Assembly: GCA_910587025.1 (NCBI GenBank)
Contig: CAJUKR010000003.1
Span: 4,053 to 68,052, forward strand
Direction: 5' to 3'
From: an uncultured Christensenellaceae bacterium
GTDB lineage: Bacteria; Bacillota; Clostridia; Christensenellales; Pumilibacteraceae
DNA length: 64,000 nucleotides
The translations under genes were made by a program, and so were the position numbers. Shown here piece by piece: positions 9,718 to 19,799 of the stretch. A model generated the notes under the pieces. That model saw only the letters and a program-made list of their open reading frames with translations, did no database searches and was not told the DNA's origin. How positions within the stretch are numbered: the first letter of the stretch is position 1; each line of letters opens with the position of its first letter.

Positions 9718-9754
9718 AAACGGCGGGAACGGTCATGTGCCGTTTCCGCCGTTT
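9718..9754. terminator. Bidirectional terminator between mgsA and the LRR lipoprotein gene
   Basis: AAACGGCGGGAACGG (9718-9732) pairs with CCGTTTCCGCCGTTT (9740-9754) around a 7-base loop. A-rich and T-rich flanks serve both strands. The stop codon of the minus-strand gene lies in the loop. Confidence 0.75.
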
Positions 9755-10833
9755 CGATTTGGGTCGGTCAGATCTCCGTTTACGCAACGGACGGTATATG
9801 CGTCCGTGTCGCCGTTCCACATACCGCTTTTTTCGATTTTTCCCCATTGCTCGGTTGTGCCTTTGAACGTTATATCCGTAATTGTACGGTTGTCGGCATT
9901 ATCGAGTTGCGTCGGCAGTTCGTTTATTTCGGCTCTCAATCCGTCGCATAGGGATGAGAGCTTTTTTATTTTTTCGTCGAACGATATGAGATTTTCGTCG
10001 GACACGCTTCCCGTCTTTTCCAGCAGAAAATCGCGGTATGCATCCCGCTCCCGAACAAGCGCCTCGACAGTCGCGGAATTGTCTGCGATTTCTTTTTTAT
10101 AAACGTCGATTTGCGATTCGAGATATTCTTTGCCCGGACCGTTTTTATTTTTGTGAAACGCAAAATCGTCTATACGGACGACGCTTTCGGGAATGATTGT
10201 TTTTTCGAGCGCCCGACAGCCGCCGAAAGCATAATATCCGACGGCAGTGGTTCCGTCCGGGATGATAACGAGCTTGAGCGCTTTGTTGTCGGAAAACGCA
10301 TAGTCGCATATTATTTTCGTGTTTTCGTGCAGAACGTAATTCGCGCTCGCGGCAGTCATCGGTCCGATCAATGCGTGATACGGATTTTCGTCGCTACCGA
10401 GATATTTCACATTTCGGTAAACGGTGTATTCGAGTGAAGAACAACCGCAAAATGCCGAAGCGTTCACGGAAGAAACGCTGTCGGGAAAACTTATGCGTTT
10501 GAGCTTTCTGCAATTAAGAAAAGCGCAACGTCCTATAACGGACACGCCGTTGCCGATTTCTATTTTTTCTATGCGATCGTTGCCAGAAAATGCTTCGTCG
10601 GCTATCGCGATTACCGATCTGCCGTTATGTATCGACGGGATGTCGACAGCGGTCGAATTGCCGACATAGCCTGTAACCGCATACCCGTCGCGATATTCTT
10701 CGAATATCAGCCCCTCGGGTCGGGCGGAAATACCGTCGTCCCATCCGCAGCCAACGACGAGTATGCAGATTACGGCGCACGCAACCATCGGTAATAAAAT
10801 CTTCGGAAGTTTTTTTATCGGCAGGTAAAACAT
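9733..10833 (-). CDS. BspA-type leucine-rich-repeat lipoprotein with coiled-coil insert
   Basis: 366-residue predicted surface lipoprotein. A basic start and hydrophobic stretch end in the lipobox LVVGC at about residues 25-29. Residues about 60-225 hold BspA/TpLRR units (patterns such as IADEAFSGNDRIEKIEIGNG and CAFLNCRKLKRISFPDSV). A charged, likely coiled-coil segment (about 228-320) interrupts the repeats, and a last LRR-like unit (TITDITFKGTTEQWGKIE) follows. Such proteins are common surface binding or adhesion proteins in gut bacteria; the ligand is unknown. Transcription starts at a consensus promoter (10874-10902) divergent from an XRE regulator, which may control it. The start ATG has no clear ribosome site. 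Confidence 0.75.
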   Translation of the reverse strand: MFYLPIKKLPKILLPMVACAVICILVVGCGWDDGISARPEGLIFEEYRDGYAVTGYVGNSTAVDIPSIHNGRSVIAIADEAFSGNDRIEKIEIGNGVSVIGRCAFLNCRKLKRISFPDSVSSVNASAFCGCSSLEYTVYRNVKYLGSDENPYHALIGPMTAASANYVLHENTKIICDYAFSDNKALKLVIIPDGTTAVGYYAFGGCRALEKTIIPESVVRIDDFAFHKNKNGPGKEYLESQIDVYKKEIADNSATVEALVRERDAYRDFLLEKTGSVSDENLISFDEKIKKLSSLCDGLRAEINELPTQLDNADNRTITDITFKGTTEQWGKIEKSGMWNGDTDAYTVRCVNGDLTDPNRNGGNGT

Positions 10834-10873
10834 ATGAAATCGACAATATAATCATCATATAAAGTCAAATATA

Positions 10874-10902
10874 AGTATACTATAGTATTTTAATAATGTC
10901 AA
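10874..10902 (-). promoter_or_regulatory. Promoter of the LRR lipoprotein, overlapped by a palindromic operator candidate
   Basis: On the minus strand: TTGACA (10897-10902), 17-bp spacer, TATACT (10874-10879). The 12-bp perfect palindrome ATACTATAGTAT (10877-10888) covers the -10 box. A half-site ATAGTAT recurs at 10917-10923, next to the -10 (TATAAT, 10913-10918) of the divergent regulator gene. Confidence 0.7.
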
Positions 10903-10978
10903 TTGATTTGTATATAATAGTATTGTAAAATCGGTCGGGGTATGTTGCTCCGAGATATGCGAAGGGCTGTGGCTGATT

Positions 10979-11257
10979 ATGTTGAACGAGAATATCAAAA
11001 GATTGCGAATATCGAGAAACCAGACTCAGGTGGAACTTGCCGATGCTATGAGCGTGAGCAAACAGTGCGTTTCGAATTGGGAAAACGACAACGTTCAGCC
11101 GTCGGTGGAAATGCTTGTCAAACTTGCAAACTATTTCGATGTTTCCACCGATTATCTTCTCGGTCTCGATCAGAGCGATACGGTCAGTTTGGACGGATTG
11201 ACGGACAAAGAATCGGCTCATATAAAAATGATCGTCGCCGATCTGAAATCGAAGTAG
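10979..11257 (+). CDS. XRE-family helix-turn-helix regulator
   Basis: 92-residue DNA-binding protein. The HTH_3 domain spans residues about 3-58: IKRLRISRNQTQVELADAM, then SKQCVSNWENDNVQPS as recognition helix, then LVKLANYFDVSTDYLLG. A short C-terminal tail may mediate dimerisation. There is no sensor or peptidase domain. It is divergent from the LRR lipoprotein gene, and a palindrome in the shared 145-bp AT-rich region is a candidate operator. The ATG at 10979 begins the canonical domain; the ribosome site is weak (GAAGGG is about 13 bases away). A TATAAT at 10913-10918 is the likely -10 box. Confidence 0.88.
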   Translation: MLNENIKRLRISRNQTQVELADAMSVSKQCVSNWENDNVQPSVEMLVKLANYFDVSTDYLLGLDQSDTVSLDGLTDKESAHIKMIVADLKSK

Positions 11258-11270
11258 GACAGGGGTAACG

Positions 11271-11298
11271 AAAAAGCCGCGGAAGTTCCGCAGCTTTT
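11271..11298. terminator. Bidirectional terminator between the XRE gene and leuA
   Basis: AAAAGC C GCGG (11272-11282), loop AAGTT, CCGC A GCTTTT (11288-11298), with one internal mismatch. The symmetrical A and T runs suit convergent genes. Confidence 0.65.
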
Positions 11299-11328
11299 AT
11301 ATTTGTATTTCGGTAATTGTCTTTTGCG

Positions 11329-13017
<1,689 letters not shown>

Positions 13018-13325
13018 GTTGACTCCTTCGGGGCAAAAATAAAGCCCCTTAACGTGAAAGTTAAGAGACGAACGAATCCGCGGTACCACTCTTATTCCGA
13101 CTTTTATGTCGGCGCTTTGCAGGATACAATCATATCCCTTCCCGTCTGACGCGGGGAACTTACGTCGCAGTCTACTTGGGAACAATCCCGTTCGGTGCGC
13201 GGCTTGACATCCTTTATGGCGAGTTCGTTCCGTCCGAAGTCATCGTCGTTACACCAAACCGACGTTCTCTGCGCACTCGCGGCGGAAGTACTATTCCTGT
13301 AAGGCATTGCCTTTATATTCGATTT
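13018..13325 (-). promoter_or_regulatory. T-box leader, leucine specific, upstream of leuA
   Basis: Read on the minus strand, the RNA holds the stem I AGAGA element followed by a TTGGTG-containing stem. GAACTCGCC carries a CTC leucine codon as specifier (CTC is the complement of 13221-13223). The universal T-box core GTGGTACCGCG is at about 13079-13090. A terminator follows: CTCTTAAC/GTTAAGGG (13046-13067) with a T-run (13035-13043). A second small hairpin, GGGGC/GCCCC (13044-13048 with 13030-13034), overlaps the terminator arm and ends next to the leuA ribosome site. Uncharged tRNA-Leu should favour the antiterminator. Minus-strand TTGACA (13354-13359) and TATAAT (13331-13336), 17-bp spacer, form the promoter. 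Confidence 0.93.
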
Positions 13326-13330
13326 ATGTG

Positions 13331-13359
13331 ATTATATCTTAAAAAGTTCTTTTTGTCAA
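13331..13359 (-). promoter_or_regulatory. Consensus promoter of the leuA T-box transcript
   Basis: Minus strand TTGACA (13354-13359), 17-bp spacer, TATAAT (13331-13336): a perfect sigma-A consensus. Confidence 0.9.
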
Positions 13360-13428
13360 GAGTTTTTACCGCAGTTGGGAGAGAATATTTCCGAATGTCG
13401 ATATTTTGCGAAACGGTCGCGAAATCAC

Positions 13429-13458
13429 TTGACTTGGATTATGTCGTTGTTGTATAAT
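13429..13458 (+). promoter_or_regulatory. Promoter of rplU-rpmA
   Basis: TTGACT (13429-13434), 18-bp spacer, TATAAT (13453-13458). Confidence 0.8.
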
Positions 13459-13550
13459 ACTCCAGAACCGCGCGGAACGGGTCTTTTAATGTGCGCCGAT
13501 TCGGTGTGCAACCTTTGCCGGCGGAAACATCAAGTGAAGGAGGTAGCTAA
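13459..13550 (+). ncRNA. Candidate L21 leader RNA upstream of rplU
   Basis: About 85 transcribed bases precede rplU. They contain short GC-rich pairing segments (GCGCCGATTCGGTGTGC; GCCGGCGG) and end in AAGTGAAGGAGGT, a form typical of the Bacillota L21 leader, an autoregulatory ribosomal-protein leader. The call rests on position and the 3' end, not on a covariance match. Confidence 0.5.
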
Positions 13551-13850
13551 ATGTACGCAGTAATACTCACGGGCGGCAAACAGTACAAAGTCGAAGCGGG
13601 CGACGTTATCGAGGTGGAAAAACTCGAGGGCGAAGCAGGCGCAAAGGTGGAGTTCACCGCTATTATGACCGTTGACGGCGACAAAGTTGCGGTAGGCGCA
13701 GACGTCAAAGCAAAGGTAAGCGGAGAGATCGTCAAACAGGGCAAGACCAAAAAAATCGTCGTGTTCAAGTATAAGGCAAAGAAGAACGAGCGCGTCAAGA
13801 ACGGTCACAGACAGGCATTCACGAAAGTGAAGATCACGAATATTGCTTAA
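13551..13850 (+). CDS. rplU: 50S ribosomal protein L21
   Basis: 99-residue large-subunit protein that binds 23S r[21 protein letters not shown] and the late [18 protein letters not shown] segment are family signatures. It has a strong GAAGGAGGT ribosome site. In most Bacillota a prp (ysxB) protease gene lies between rplU and rpmA; here rpmA follows after only 20 bases and prp is absent. Confidence 0.98.
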   Translation: MYAVILTGGKQYKVEAGDVIEVEKLEGEAGAKVEFTAIMTVDGDKVAVGADVKAKVSGEIVKQGKTKKIVVFKYKAKKNERVKNGHRQAFTKVKITNIA

Positions 13851-13870
13851 ACAATAAGGAGATTATCAAA

Positions 13871-14158
13871 ATGAATATATTTGCATTCAGACCGCTTGTC
13901 CTCATGGCTCACAAAAAGGGCGGCGGCTCGACCAAAAATGGCAGAGACAGTAACGCACAGCGTCTCGGCGTCAAAAGATACGCGGGCGAAAACGTAAAAG
14001 CCGGCAATATCCTCGTCCGTCAGCGCGGAACCAAATTCCATGCGGGCGAAAACGTAGGCAGAGGCAGCGACGATACGCTTTTTGCGACCGCAGACGGCGT
14101 AGTCAAGTTCGAGAGATACGACAAGACCCGTAAGAAGGTTTCCGTATATCCCGCATAA
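13871..14158 (+). CDS. rpmA: 50S ribosomal protein L27 with atypical N-terminal extension
   Basis: 95-residue L27. The body begins [21 protein letters not shown], whose N-terminus reaches the peptidyl-transferase centre. The AAGGAG site (13856-13861) fits the ATG at 13871, which adds 12 residues ([12 protein letters not shown]) before Ala-His-Lys-Lys. In many Bacillota a similar extension ending in FFA is removed by the Prp protease; here the equivalent position reads LMA. An in-frame ATG at 13904 would give the E. coli-like start MAHKK but has no ribosome site. The gene ends before a strong terminator, and obgE does not follow. Confidence 0.96.
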   Translation: MNIFAFRPLVLMAHKKGGGSTKNGRDSNAQRLGVKRYAGENVKAGNILVRQRGTKFHAGENVGRGSDDTLFATADGVVKFERYDKTRKKVSVYPA

Positions 14159-14181
14159 ACAAAAACTATTATCGATACGAA

Positions 14182-14210
14182 ACGGACAGGTACAACCTGT
14201 CCGTTTTTTT
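14182..14210 (+). terminator. Terminator after rpmA
   Basis: ACGGACAGGT (14182-14191), loop ACA, ACCTGTCCGT (14195-14204), then a run of T to 14210. Confidence 0.92.
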
Positions 14211-14224
14211 CATTTGTAAAATCG

Positions 14225-14253
14225 TTGCTTAACTTTACGTTAAGTGGTATACT
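14225..14253 (+). promoter_or_regulatory. Promoter of recD2
   Basis: TTGCTT (14225-14230), 17-bp spacer, TATACT (14248-14253). The ATG of recD2 is 8 bases after the -10 box, so the leader should be about 0-2 bases. Confidence 0.75.
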
Positions 14254-14261
14254 TATTGTCG

Positions 14262-16469
14262 ATGACCGAGATAAAAGGAACAATCGCGGAAATACGTTTC
14301 CGCAACGAAGAGAACGGCTATACGATAGCCACGGTGGAAACAGACCTTCAGCCGTTTACGGTAGTGGGCGTATTTCCGCCGGTGTCGGAGGGGAGTTTCG
14401 TTTACTGCTCGGGCAACTTCGTCACGCATCCGAAATTCGGTCGTCAGCTCAAAGCCGATACAGTGCGGCTCGTACGTCCGGACAGCATGTACGGCATGAT
14501 ACAGTTCCTCGGCAGCGGTATGATAAAAGGAATAGGTTCGAAACGTGCCGAAGCGATCGTATCGAAGTTCGGCGGCGAGACTTTCGACGTTATCGAAAAT
14601 CATCCAGAACGGCTTACGAAAGTTTCGGGTATAAGCAACAGAATGGCGAAGGAAATAGCGTCGTCGTACAACGAAGTCAGGATCGCCGCCGACGCCATGA
14701 GTTTTCTTATGGAATACGGCGTTACGAGCGGACTTGCGCTTAAAATCTTCAACGAATACAAAGATCACACCGTCGCAATGGTAAGCACGAATCCTTACCG
14801 TCTGATCGAGGACGTCAAGGGCATCGGATTTCTTACGGCCGATCGTATGGCGTCCGCGCTCGGTATAGACAGGAAAAGCGATTTCCGCGTCCGCGCCGGG
14901 CTGCTGTATACGCTCGGCGAAAGTTCGGAAAAAAGCGGCAATACGCTTATGACGTACGAAGCGTTGTGCGAGGAAACGGACAGGTTGCTCGCTCTCGACG
15001 ACGAGCAGCTCATAAAGAACAATATCGCCGAAATGCTGATCTCGAGAAAGATCCGCGAAGTGGATTACGAAGGGGAGCGCGCGATCATGTCCGCCGGGCT
15101 TTACCGCGCCGAGTATACGGCGGCAGACAAGCTGTGCCGCATGCTCGAGTCTTCCAACCGCGCTTTGCCGGATTGCTCGGACGAAATAGCCGAGTTCGAA
15201 CGTATCGAACGCGTTTCGTTTCATTCCGAGCAGAAGCACGCCATAATATCCGCGCTTGCGAACGGCGTATCCGTCATAACCGGAGGTCCCGGCACGGGCA
15301 AGACCACCATTGTACGGTGTATACTCGGGATACTGAAAACGCACGGGTTTTCGGTCAAGCTCATGGCTCCGACCGGTCGCGCGGCAAAACGCCTGTCCGA
15401 ATCGACGGGCGCGGACGCGTCAACCGTTCATCGCGCGCTTATGACCGAAAGCAACTGCGAAGAAGGTGGCGGACTCGGATCGGACGCCGTCGTCATCGAC
15501 GAGTTTTCCATGGTCGACGTCAATTTGTTGTCCGAGCTTCTGAGCGAACTGCGCGACGATGCGAAACTCATAATAGTCGGCGACTCCGATCAGCTTCCGA
15601 GCGTGGGCGCGGGCAACGCGCTTGCGGATATTATTTCATGCGGAATGATCCCGGTTGCGAAACTGACGCGCATATATCGTCAGGACGAAAACGGACGCAT
15701 TATAGTCAATGCGCATAAGATCAACGCGGGGGAAATGCCCGACCTTCGCGGCGGAAGCGATTTCTTTTTCATTCGATCCGATACCGCGACGGAGAGCGCC
15801 AAACTGACTGTCGATCTCATAACCCGCCGTTTGCCGAAATATCTCGACTGCGACCCGGGCAGGCTTCAGGTGCTTTGTCCGATGAAGAGCGGCGAAGCCG
15901 GCGTGCTCAATCTGAACAGACTGCTCCGCTTCGGATTGCTCGGCGATCCGGACCGTGAAATAGTGATCGGCGATACGGCGTTCGCGGCGGGAGATAAAGT
16001 CATGCACACGGTCAATAATTATAACCTCGAGTGGGTGAGAAATTATTCGTCGGGGACAGGCGTATTCAACGGAGATATGGGATTCGTTACCGAAGTGCGC
16101 ACCGACAGCGGCGAAATACTAGTCGAGTTCGAGGACGGACGGCGGGCGACTTATGCGGGCGAGGACAGAAATCAGCTCATGCTCGCATACGCCGTGACCG
16201 TTCATAAAAGTCAGGGGAGCGAGTACGACGGCGTCGTGATCCCGATAGCCGGCGGACACCCGATGATAATGACGCGCAATCTGCTTTATACCGCGATCAC
16301 CCGTGCGAAAAATCTTGTCGTGCTCGTAGGTACGGAAGAGGGCATATCTCGCATGGTGCGCAACAACTATATACGCGAGCGGCAGACTATGCTCGGAAGG
16401 TTTATAGTCGAGGTCGGCAGAAAAATGTCGTTGTTGTACGGAAATTTTGATGACGAAAACGCCCCTTAA
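14262..16469 (+). CDS. recD2: RecD2-type ATP-dependent 5'-3' DNA helicase
   Basis: 735-residue SF1B helicase of the RecD2 family, found in bacteria without RecBC and linked to replication-fork repair. The N-terminal OB-like and helix-hairpin-helix region (MTEIKGTIAEIRFRNEENGY; later FLGSGMIKGIGSKRAEAI) precedes Walker A GGPGTGKTT, Walker B VVIDEFSMVD and GDSDQLPSVGAGN. Late helicase motifs TRIYRQDENGRII and AYAVTVHKSQGSEYD follow. The start ATG at 14262 is 8 bases after the -10 box and has no ribosome site, so translation is probably from a leaderless mRNA. The gene is followed directly by the fhs promoter. Confidence 0.95.
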   Translation: MTEIKGTIAEIRFRNEENGYTIATVETDLQPFTVVGVFPPVSEGSFVYCSGNFVTHPKFGRQLKADTVRLVRPDSMYGMIQFLGSGMIKGIGSKRAEAIVSKFGGETFDVIENHPERLTKVSGISNRMAKEIASSYNEVRIAADAMSFLMEYGVTSGLALKIFNEYKDHTVAMVSTNPYRLIEDVKGIGFLTADRMASALGIDRKSDFRVRAGLLYTLGESSEKSGNTLMTYEALCEETDRLLALDDEQLIKNNIAEMLISRKIREVDYEGERAIMSAGLYRAEYTAADKLCRMLESSNRALPDCSDEIAEFERIERVSFHSEQKHAIISALANGVSVITGGPGTGKTTIVRCILGILKTHGFSVKLMAPTGRAAKRLSESTGADASTVHRALMTESNCEEGGGLGSDAVVIDEFSMVDVNLLSELLSELRDDAKLIIVGDSDQLPSVGAGNALADIISCGMIPVAKLTRIYRQDENGRIIVNAHKINAGEMPDLRGGSDFFFIRSDTATESAKLTVDLITRRLPKYLDCDPGRLQVLCPMKSGEAGVLNLNRLLRFGLLGDPDREIVIGDTAFAAGDKVMHTVNNYNLEWVRNYSSGTGVFNGDMGFVTEVRTDSGEILVEFEDGRRATYAGEDRNQLMLAYAVTVHKSQGSEYDGVVIPIAGGHPMIMTRNLLYTAITRAKNLVVLVGTEEGISRMVRNNYIRERQTMLGRFIVEVGRKMSLLYGNFDDENAP

Positions 16470-16473
16470 TCGT

Positions 16474-16502
16474 TTGAGCTTTTCGAGCGTTTGTGATAGA
16501 AT
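16474..16502 (+). promoter_or_regulatory. Promoter of fhs
   Basis: TTGAGC (16474-16479), 17-bp spacer, TAGAAT (16497-16502). It overlaps the recD2 end by a few bases only upstream. An AGAAGGAG ribosome site follows. Confidence 0.65.
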
Positions 16503-16531
16503 AAATAATAAGCGCGTAAGAAGGAGAACTT

Positions 16532-18172
16532 ATGACCGATATAGAAATCGCAACCGCGGCGAAGCCGCTTAAAATAACCGAAGTGGCTGCGGCTCTCGGT
16601 ATAGGCGAGGACGATCTCGAACTTTACGGTAAGTACAAAGCCAAAGTCACGGGTCGCGGAAGTAAACGCGGAAAAGCGGTGCTGGTTACCGCGATAAACC
16701 CTACGCCCGCGGGCGAGGGTAAGACCACCGTTTCGATCGGTCTTGCCGACGGAATGAAGAAGCTCGGCAAAAGCGTTTGTCTCGCTCTTCGCGAGCCGTC
16801 GCTCGGACCGGTGTTCGGCATAAAGGGCGGTGCGACGGGCGGCGGTTACGCGCAGGTGCTTCCGATGAAGGACATCAACCTGCATTTCAACGGCGACTTT
16901 CACGCCATAGCGGCTGCGAATAATCTGCTGTCCGCGATGATCGATAATCATATATTCCAGGGCAATGCTTTGAGAATAAAGAACGTTACGTGGCATCGCA
17001 CGCTCGACGTAAACGACCGCTCTTTGAGAACGGTGACCTGCGGCGTCGGGTATAACGAACGTACGGATCATTTCGACATAACGGCGGCAAGCGAGGTCAT
17101 GGCTGTTTTCTGTCTTGCCCGCGATCTGACCGATCTGAAAGAGCGTCTCGGATGTATCGTCATAGGAAGCGACGAGGACGGCAAACCGGTGACCGCGAAA
17201 ATGCTCAAAGCCGACGAGGCGATGACTATACTTCTCGCGGACGCCGTCAGTCCCAACCTCGTGCAGACGCTCGAAGGCACGCCCGCGTTCGTGCACGGCG
17301 GACCGTTCGCAAATATCGCGCACGGCTGCAACAGTATTATCGCTACGAAAGCGGCGATGAGTTACGCCGATTACGTAGTTACCGAAGCGGGTTTCGGCGC
17401 CGACCTCGGCGCGGAAAAATTCCTCGACATAAAGTGCCGCGCGGCGGGGATCCAACCGTCCTGCGTAGTCGTCGTCGCGACCGTTCGCGGACTCAAGTAC
17501 GGCGGCGGAGTGCCCAAAGCGGAAACGGGAAAACCGAACGTCGAAGCGCTCAGACTCGGCGCGCCCAATCTTTTCAAACATGTCGAGAATATAACCGAAG
17601 TATTCAAACTTCCCTGCGTCGTGGCTATAAATAAATTCGTTACGGATACCGAAGAGGAGATCGCCTATCTGCGCGAAGAGTGCGCAAAGCGGGGCGCGGA
17701 AGTCTGTCTTGCCGATGTATGGAGCAAAGGCGGCGAAGGGGGCAGAGAGCTTGCTTCGGCTGTCATCGCGCATATGGATGCTTTCGACGGAAAAATGGAG
17801 TACGCCTATCCGCTCGAAAAAAGTATCAAAGAAAAACTCGGGCTTATCGCGCGCAAGATCTACGGCGCGGAGGGAGTGGACTTTACTCCCGAAGCCGAAG
17901 AAACTCTGGAAAAACTCGAGTGCGATCCCGCTTGTCGGAAATTACCCGTGTGCGTTGCGAAAACTCAGTATTCGTTGTCCGACGATCAGACTAAGCTCGG
18001 ACGTCCGAGCGGTTTCCGCATTACCGTACGCGAATTGTATTACCGCGCCGGCGCGGGGTTTATTGTCGCCGTTACGGGTAAAATCCTTCTTATGCCCGGA
18101 CTGGGCAAAGCTCCCGCGGCGGAGGGCATGACTATAGATACCGAAACGGGGGAGATCAAAGGACTTTTCTGA
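16532..18172 (+). CDS. fhs: Formate--tetrahydrofolate ligase
   Basis: 546-residue enzyme making 10-formyl-THF from formate, THF and ATP, feeding purine and one-carbon metabolism. The phosphate loop TPAGEGKTT is near residue 65. REPSLGPVFGIKGGATGGG and the C-terminal glycine-rich LMPGLGKAPA segment are strongly conserved in the family. It has a good AAGGAG site. It occurs in acetogens but also in many fermenting Clostridia, so it does not show acetogenesis by itself. glnS starts one base after the stop, implying one transcript with fhs. Confidence 0.98.
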   Translation: MTDIEIATAAKPLKITEVAAALGIGEDDLELYGKYKAKVTGRGSKRGKAVLVTAINPTPAGEGKTTVSIGLADGMKKLGKSVCLALREPSLGPVFGIKGGATGGGYAQVLPMKDINLHFNGDFHAIAAANNLLSAMIDNHIFQGNALRIKNVTWHRTLDVNDRSLRTVTCGVGYNERTDHFDITAASEVMAVFCLARDLTDLKERLGCIVIGSDEDGKPVTAKMLKADEAMTILLADAVSPNLVQTLEGTPAFVHGGPFANIAHGCNSIIATKAAMSYADYVVTEAGFGADLGAEKFLDIKCRAAGIQPSCVVVVATVRGLKYGGGVPKAETGKPNVEALRLGAPNLFKHVENITEVFKLPCVVAINKFVTDTEEEIAYLREECAKRGAEVCLADVWSKGGEGGRELASAVIAHMDAFDGKMEYAYPLEKSIKEKLGLIARKIYGAEGVDFTPEAEETLEKLECDPACRKLPVCVAKTQYSLSDDQTKLGRPSGFRITVRELYYRAGAGFIVAVTGKILLMPGLGKAPAAEGMTIDTETGEIKGLF

Positions 18173-18173
18173 T

Positions 18174-19799
18174 ATGGCAAACTTTATCGAAGAAGTTATA
18201 AACGAAGATATAGCAAACGGCAGGACAAAAGAAGTAGTTACCCGTATCCCGCCCGAGCCGAACGGATATCTGCATATCGGTCACGCGAAGAGCGTTTATA
18301 TCAATTATTATATGACGGCGCAAGCGTACGGCGGAAAATGTCATTTGCGTTTCGACGATACGAATCCGGCGAAAGAGGACGACGAATATGTTAATGCCAT
18401 AATCCGCGACGTCGAATGGCTGGGTTGGCAGGGCGAGATAACTTATGCGTCCGATTATTTCGAAAAGACGTACGAGTGCGCGAAACTCATAATAAAAAAA
18501 GGGCTTGCTTACGTCGACGATACGCCCGCCGAACTCATGCGCGAAATGCGCGGCACGCTCACCGAAGCGGGTAAAGAAAGCGCGTGCCGAAACCGCAGCG
18601 TCGAAGAAAATCTCCGCCTGTTCGAAGAAATGCGCGCGGGCAAGTATGCCGACGGCGAACTCGTTCTCCGTGCTAAGATAGATATGGCTTCGCCGAATAT
18701 AAATATGCGCGATCCCGTTATATACAAGGTGCTGCATACGCCGCATTACCGTCAGGGCAACAAGTGGTGCATATATCCGCTTTACGATTTCGCGCATCCG
18801 ATTCAGGACGCGATAGAGGGTATTACTCATTCTCTGTGCAGTCTGGAATTTGAAAATCACAGACCGCTTTACGAATGGGTCGTGGATAATCTGAAAGAAT
18901 TTTTCCCGAATCCGCCCAAGCAGCGCGAGTTCGCACGATTGAATATCGAGCGTACTATAATGAGCAAACGGTATCTCAAACGGCTTGTGGACGAAGGCAA
19001 AGTGGATGGGTGGGACGACCCGAGAATGCCGACGATATGCGGGCTTCGCCGTCGCGGTTATACTCCGTCTTCCATTCTGAAATTCGTAAGCGAGGCGGGG
19101 ATAGCAAAGGCGGACAGCGAGTGCTCTCCCGAACAGCTCGAGGCATGCATAAGAAGCGAGCTGAACGATACCGCGCCGCGCGCCATGGCGGTGCTGTCGC
19201 CCGTGCGGCTGACGATAACAAACCGTCCCGACGGCTGGAGAGAAGAAAGCGAAACGGAAATAAATCCTTCCGATCCGTCCGCGGGAAAGCGTAAGATCGC
19301 CGTAGGTAAGCATTTATATATAGAAGAAGGCGATTTTGCCGTCGTTCCTCCGCCCAAGTATAAGCGGCTCACTCCGGGCGCGTACGTGCGTCTCAAAGGC
19401 TCGTATATCGTAAAATGCACCGGATACGAAACGGACGAAATCGGTAAACCGCACGTGCTGTGCGAACTTATCGAAGGCACTGCGGGATCGGACGTCGAGG
19501 GCGTCAAAGCCAAGGGCGTCATTCATTGGGTGAACGCCGACGACTGCGTGGACTTCGAAGCGCGGTTCTACGATCATCTTCTTTTGCCTTACGACGGCGT
19601 GCACGAGGATTTCGCCGACAGAATGAATCCCGAATCTCTCGTCGTGTATGCGGCGAAGGGCGAAAAGATACTCGGCGAAGCGGAGAAAGGAAGTTCGTTC
19701 CAGTTCGTACGTACAGGGTATTTCGTCCGCGACGTAAAATCGGAAGCACTCGTATACAACCGCATAGTCGGACTTAAGGACGGCTATAAAACGAAATGA
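18174..19799 (+). CDS. glnS: Glutaminyl-tRNA synthetase
   Basis: 541-residue class I synthetase for tRNA-Gln. HIGH motif in PNGYLHIGHAKS and MSKR in TIMSKRYLKRL mark the active site. The N-terminal PPEPNG segment and the two beta-barrel anticodon domains in the last 200 residues fit GlnRS rather than GluRS. Presence of GlnRS means Gln-tRNA can be made directly. The gene is tightly coupled on both sides: one base after fhs and a 4-base ATGA overlap with the HAD gene. Confidence 0.96.
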   Translation: MANFIEEVINEDIANGRTKEVVTRIPPEPNGYLHIGHAKSVYINYYMTAQAYGGKCHLRFDDTNPAKEDDEYVNAIIRDVEWLGWQGEITYASDYFEKTYECAKLIIKKGLAYVDDTPAELMREMRGTLTEAGKESACRNRSVEENLRLFEEMRAGKYADGELVLRAKIDMASPNINMRDPVIYKVLHTPHYRQGNKWCIYPLYDFAHPIQDAIEGITHSLCSLEFENHRPLYEWVVDNLKEFFPNPPKQREFARLNIERTIMSKRYLKRLVDEGKVDGWDDPRMPTICGLRRRGYTPSSILKFVSEAGIAKADSECSPEQLEACIRSELNDTAPRAMAVLSPVRLTITNRPDGWREESETEINPSDPSAGKRKIAVGKHLYIEEGDFAVVPPPKYKRLTPGAYVRLKGSYIVKCTGYETDEIGKPHVLCELIEGTAGSDVEGVKAKGVIHWVNADDCVDFEARFYDHLLLPYDGVHEDFADRMNPESLVVYAAKGEKILGEAEKGSSFQFVRTGYFVRDVKSEALVYNRIVGLKDGYKTK

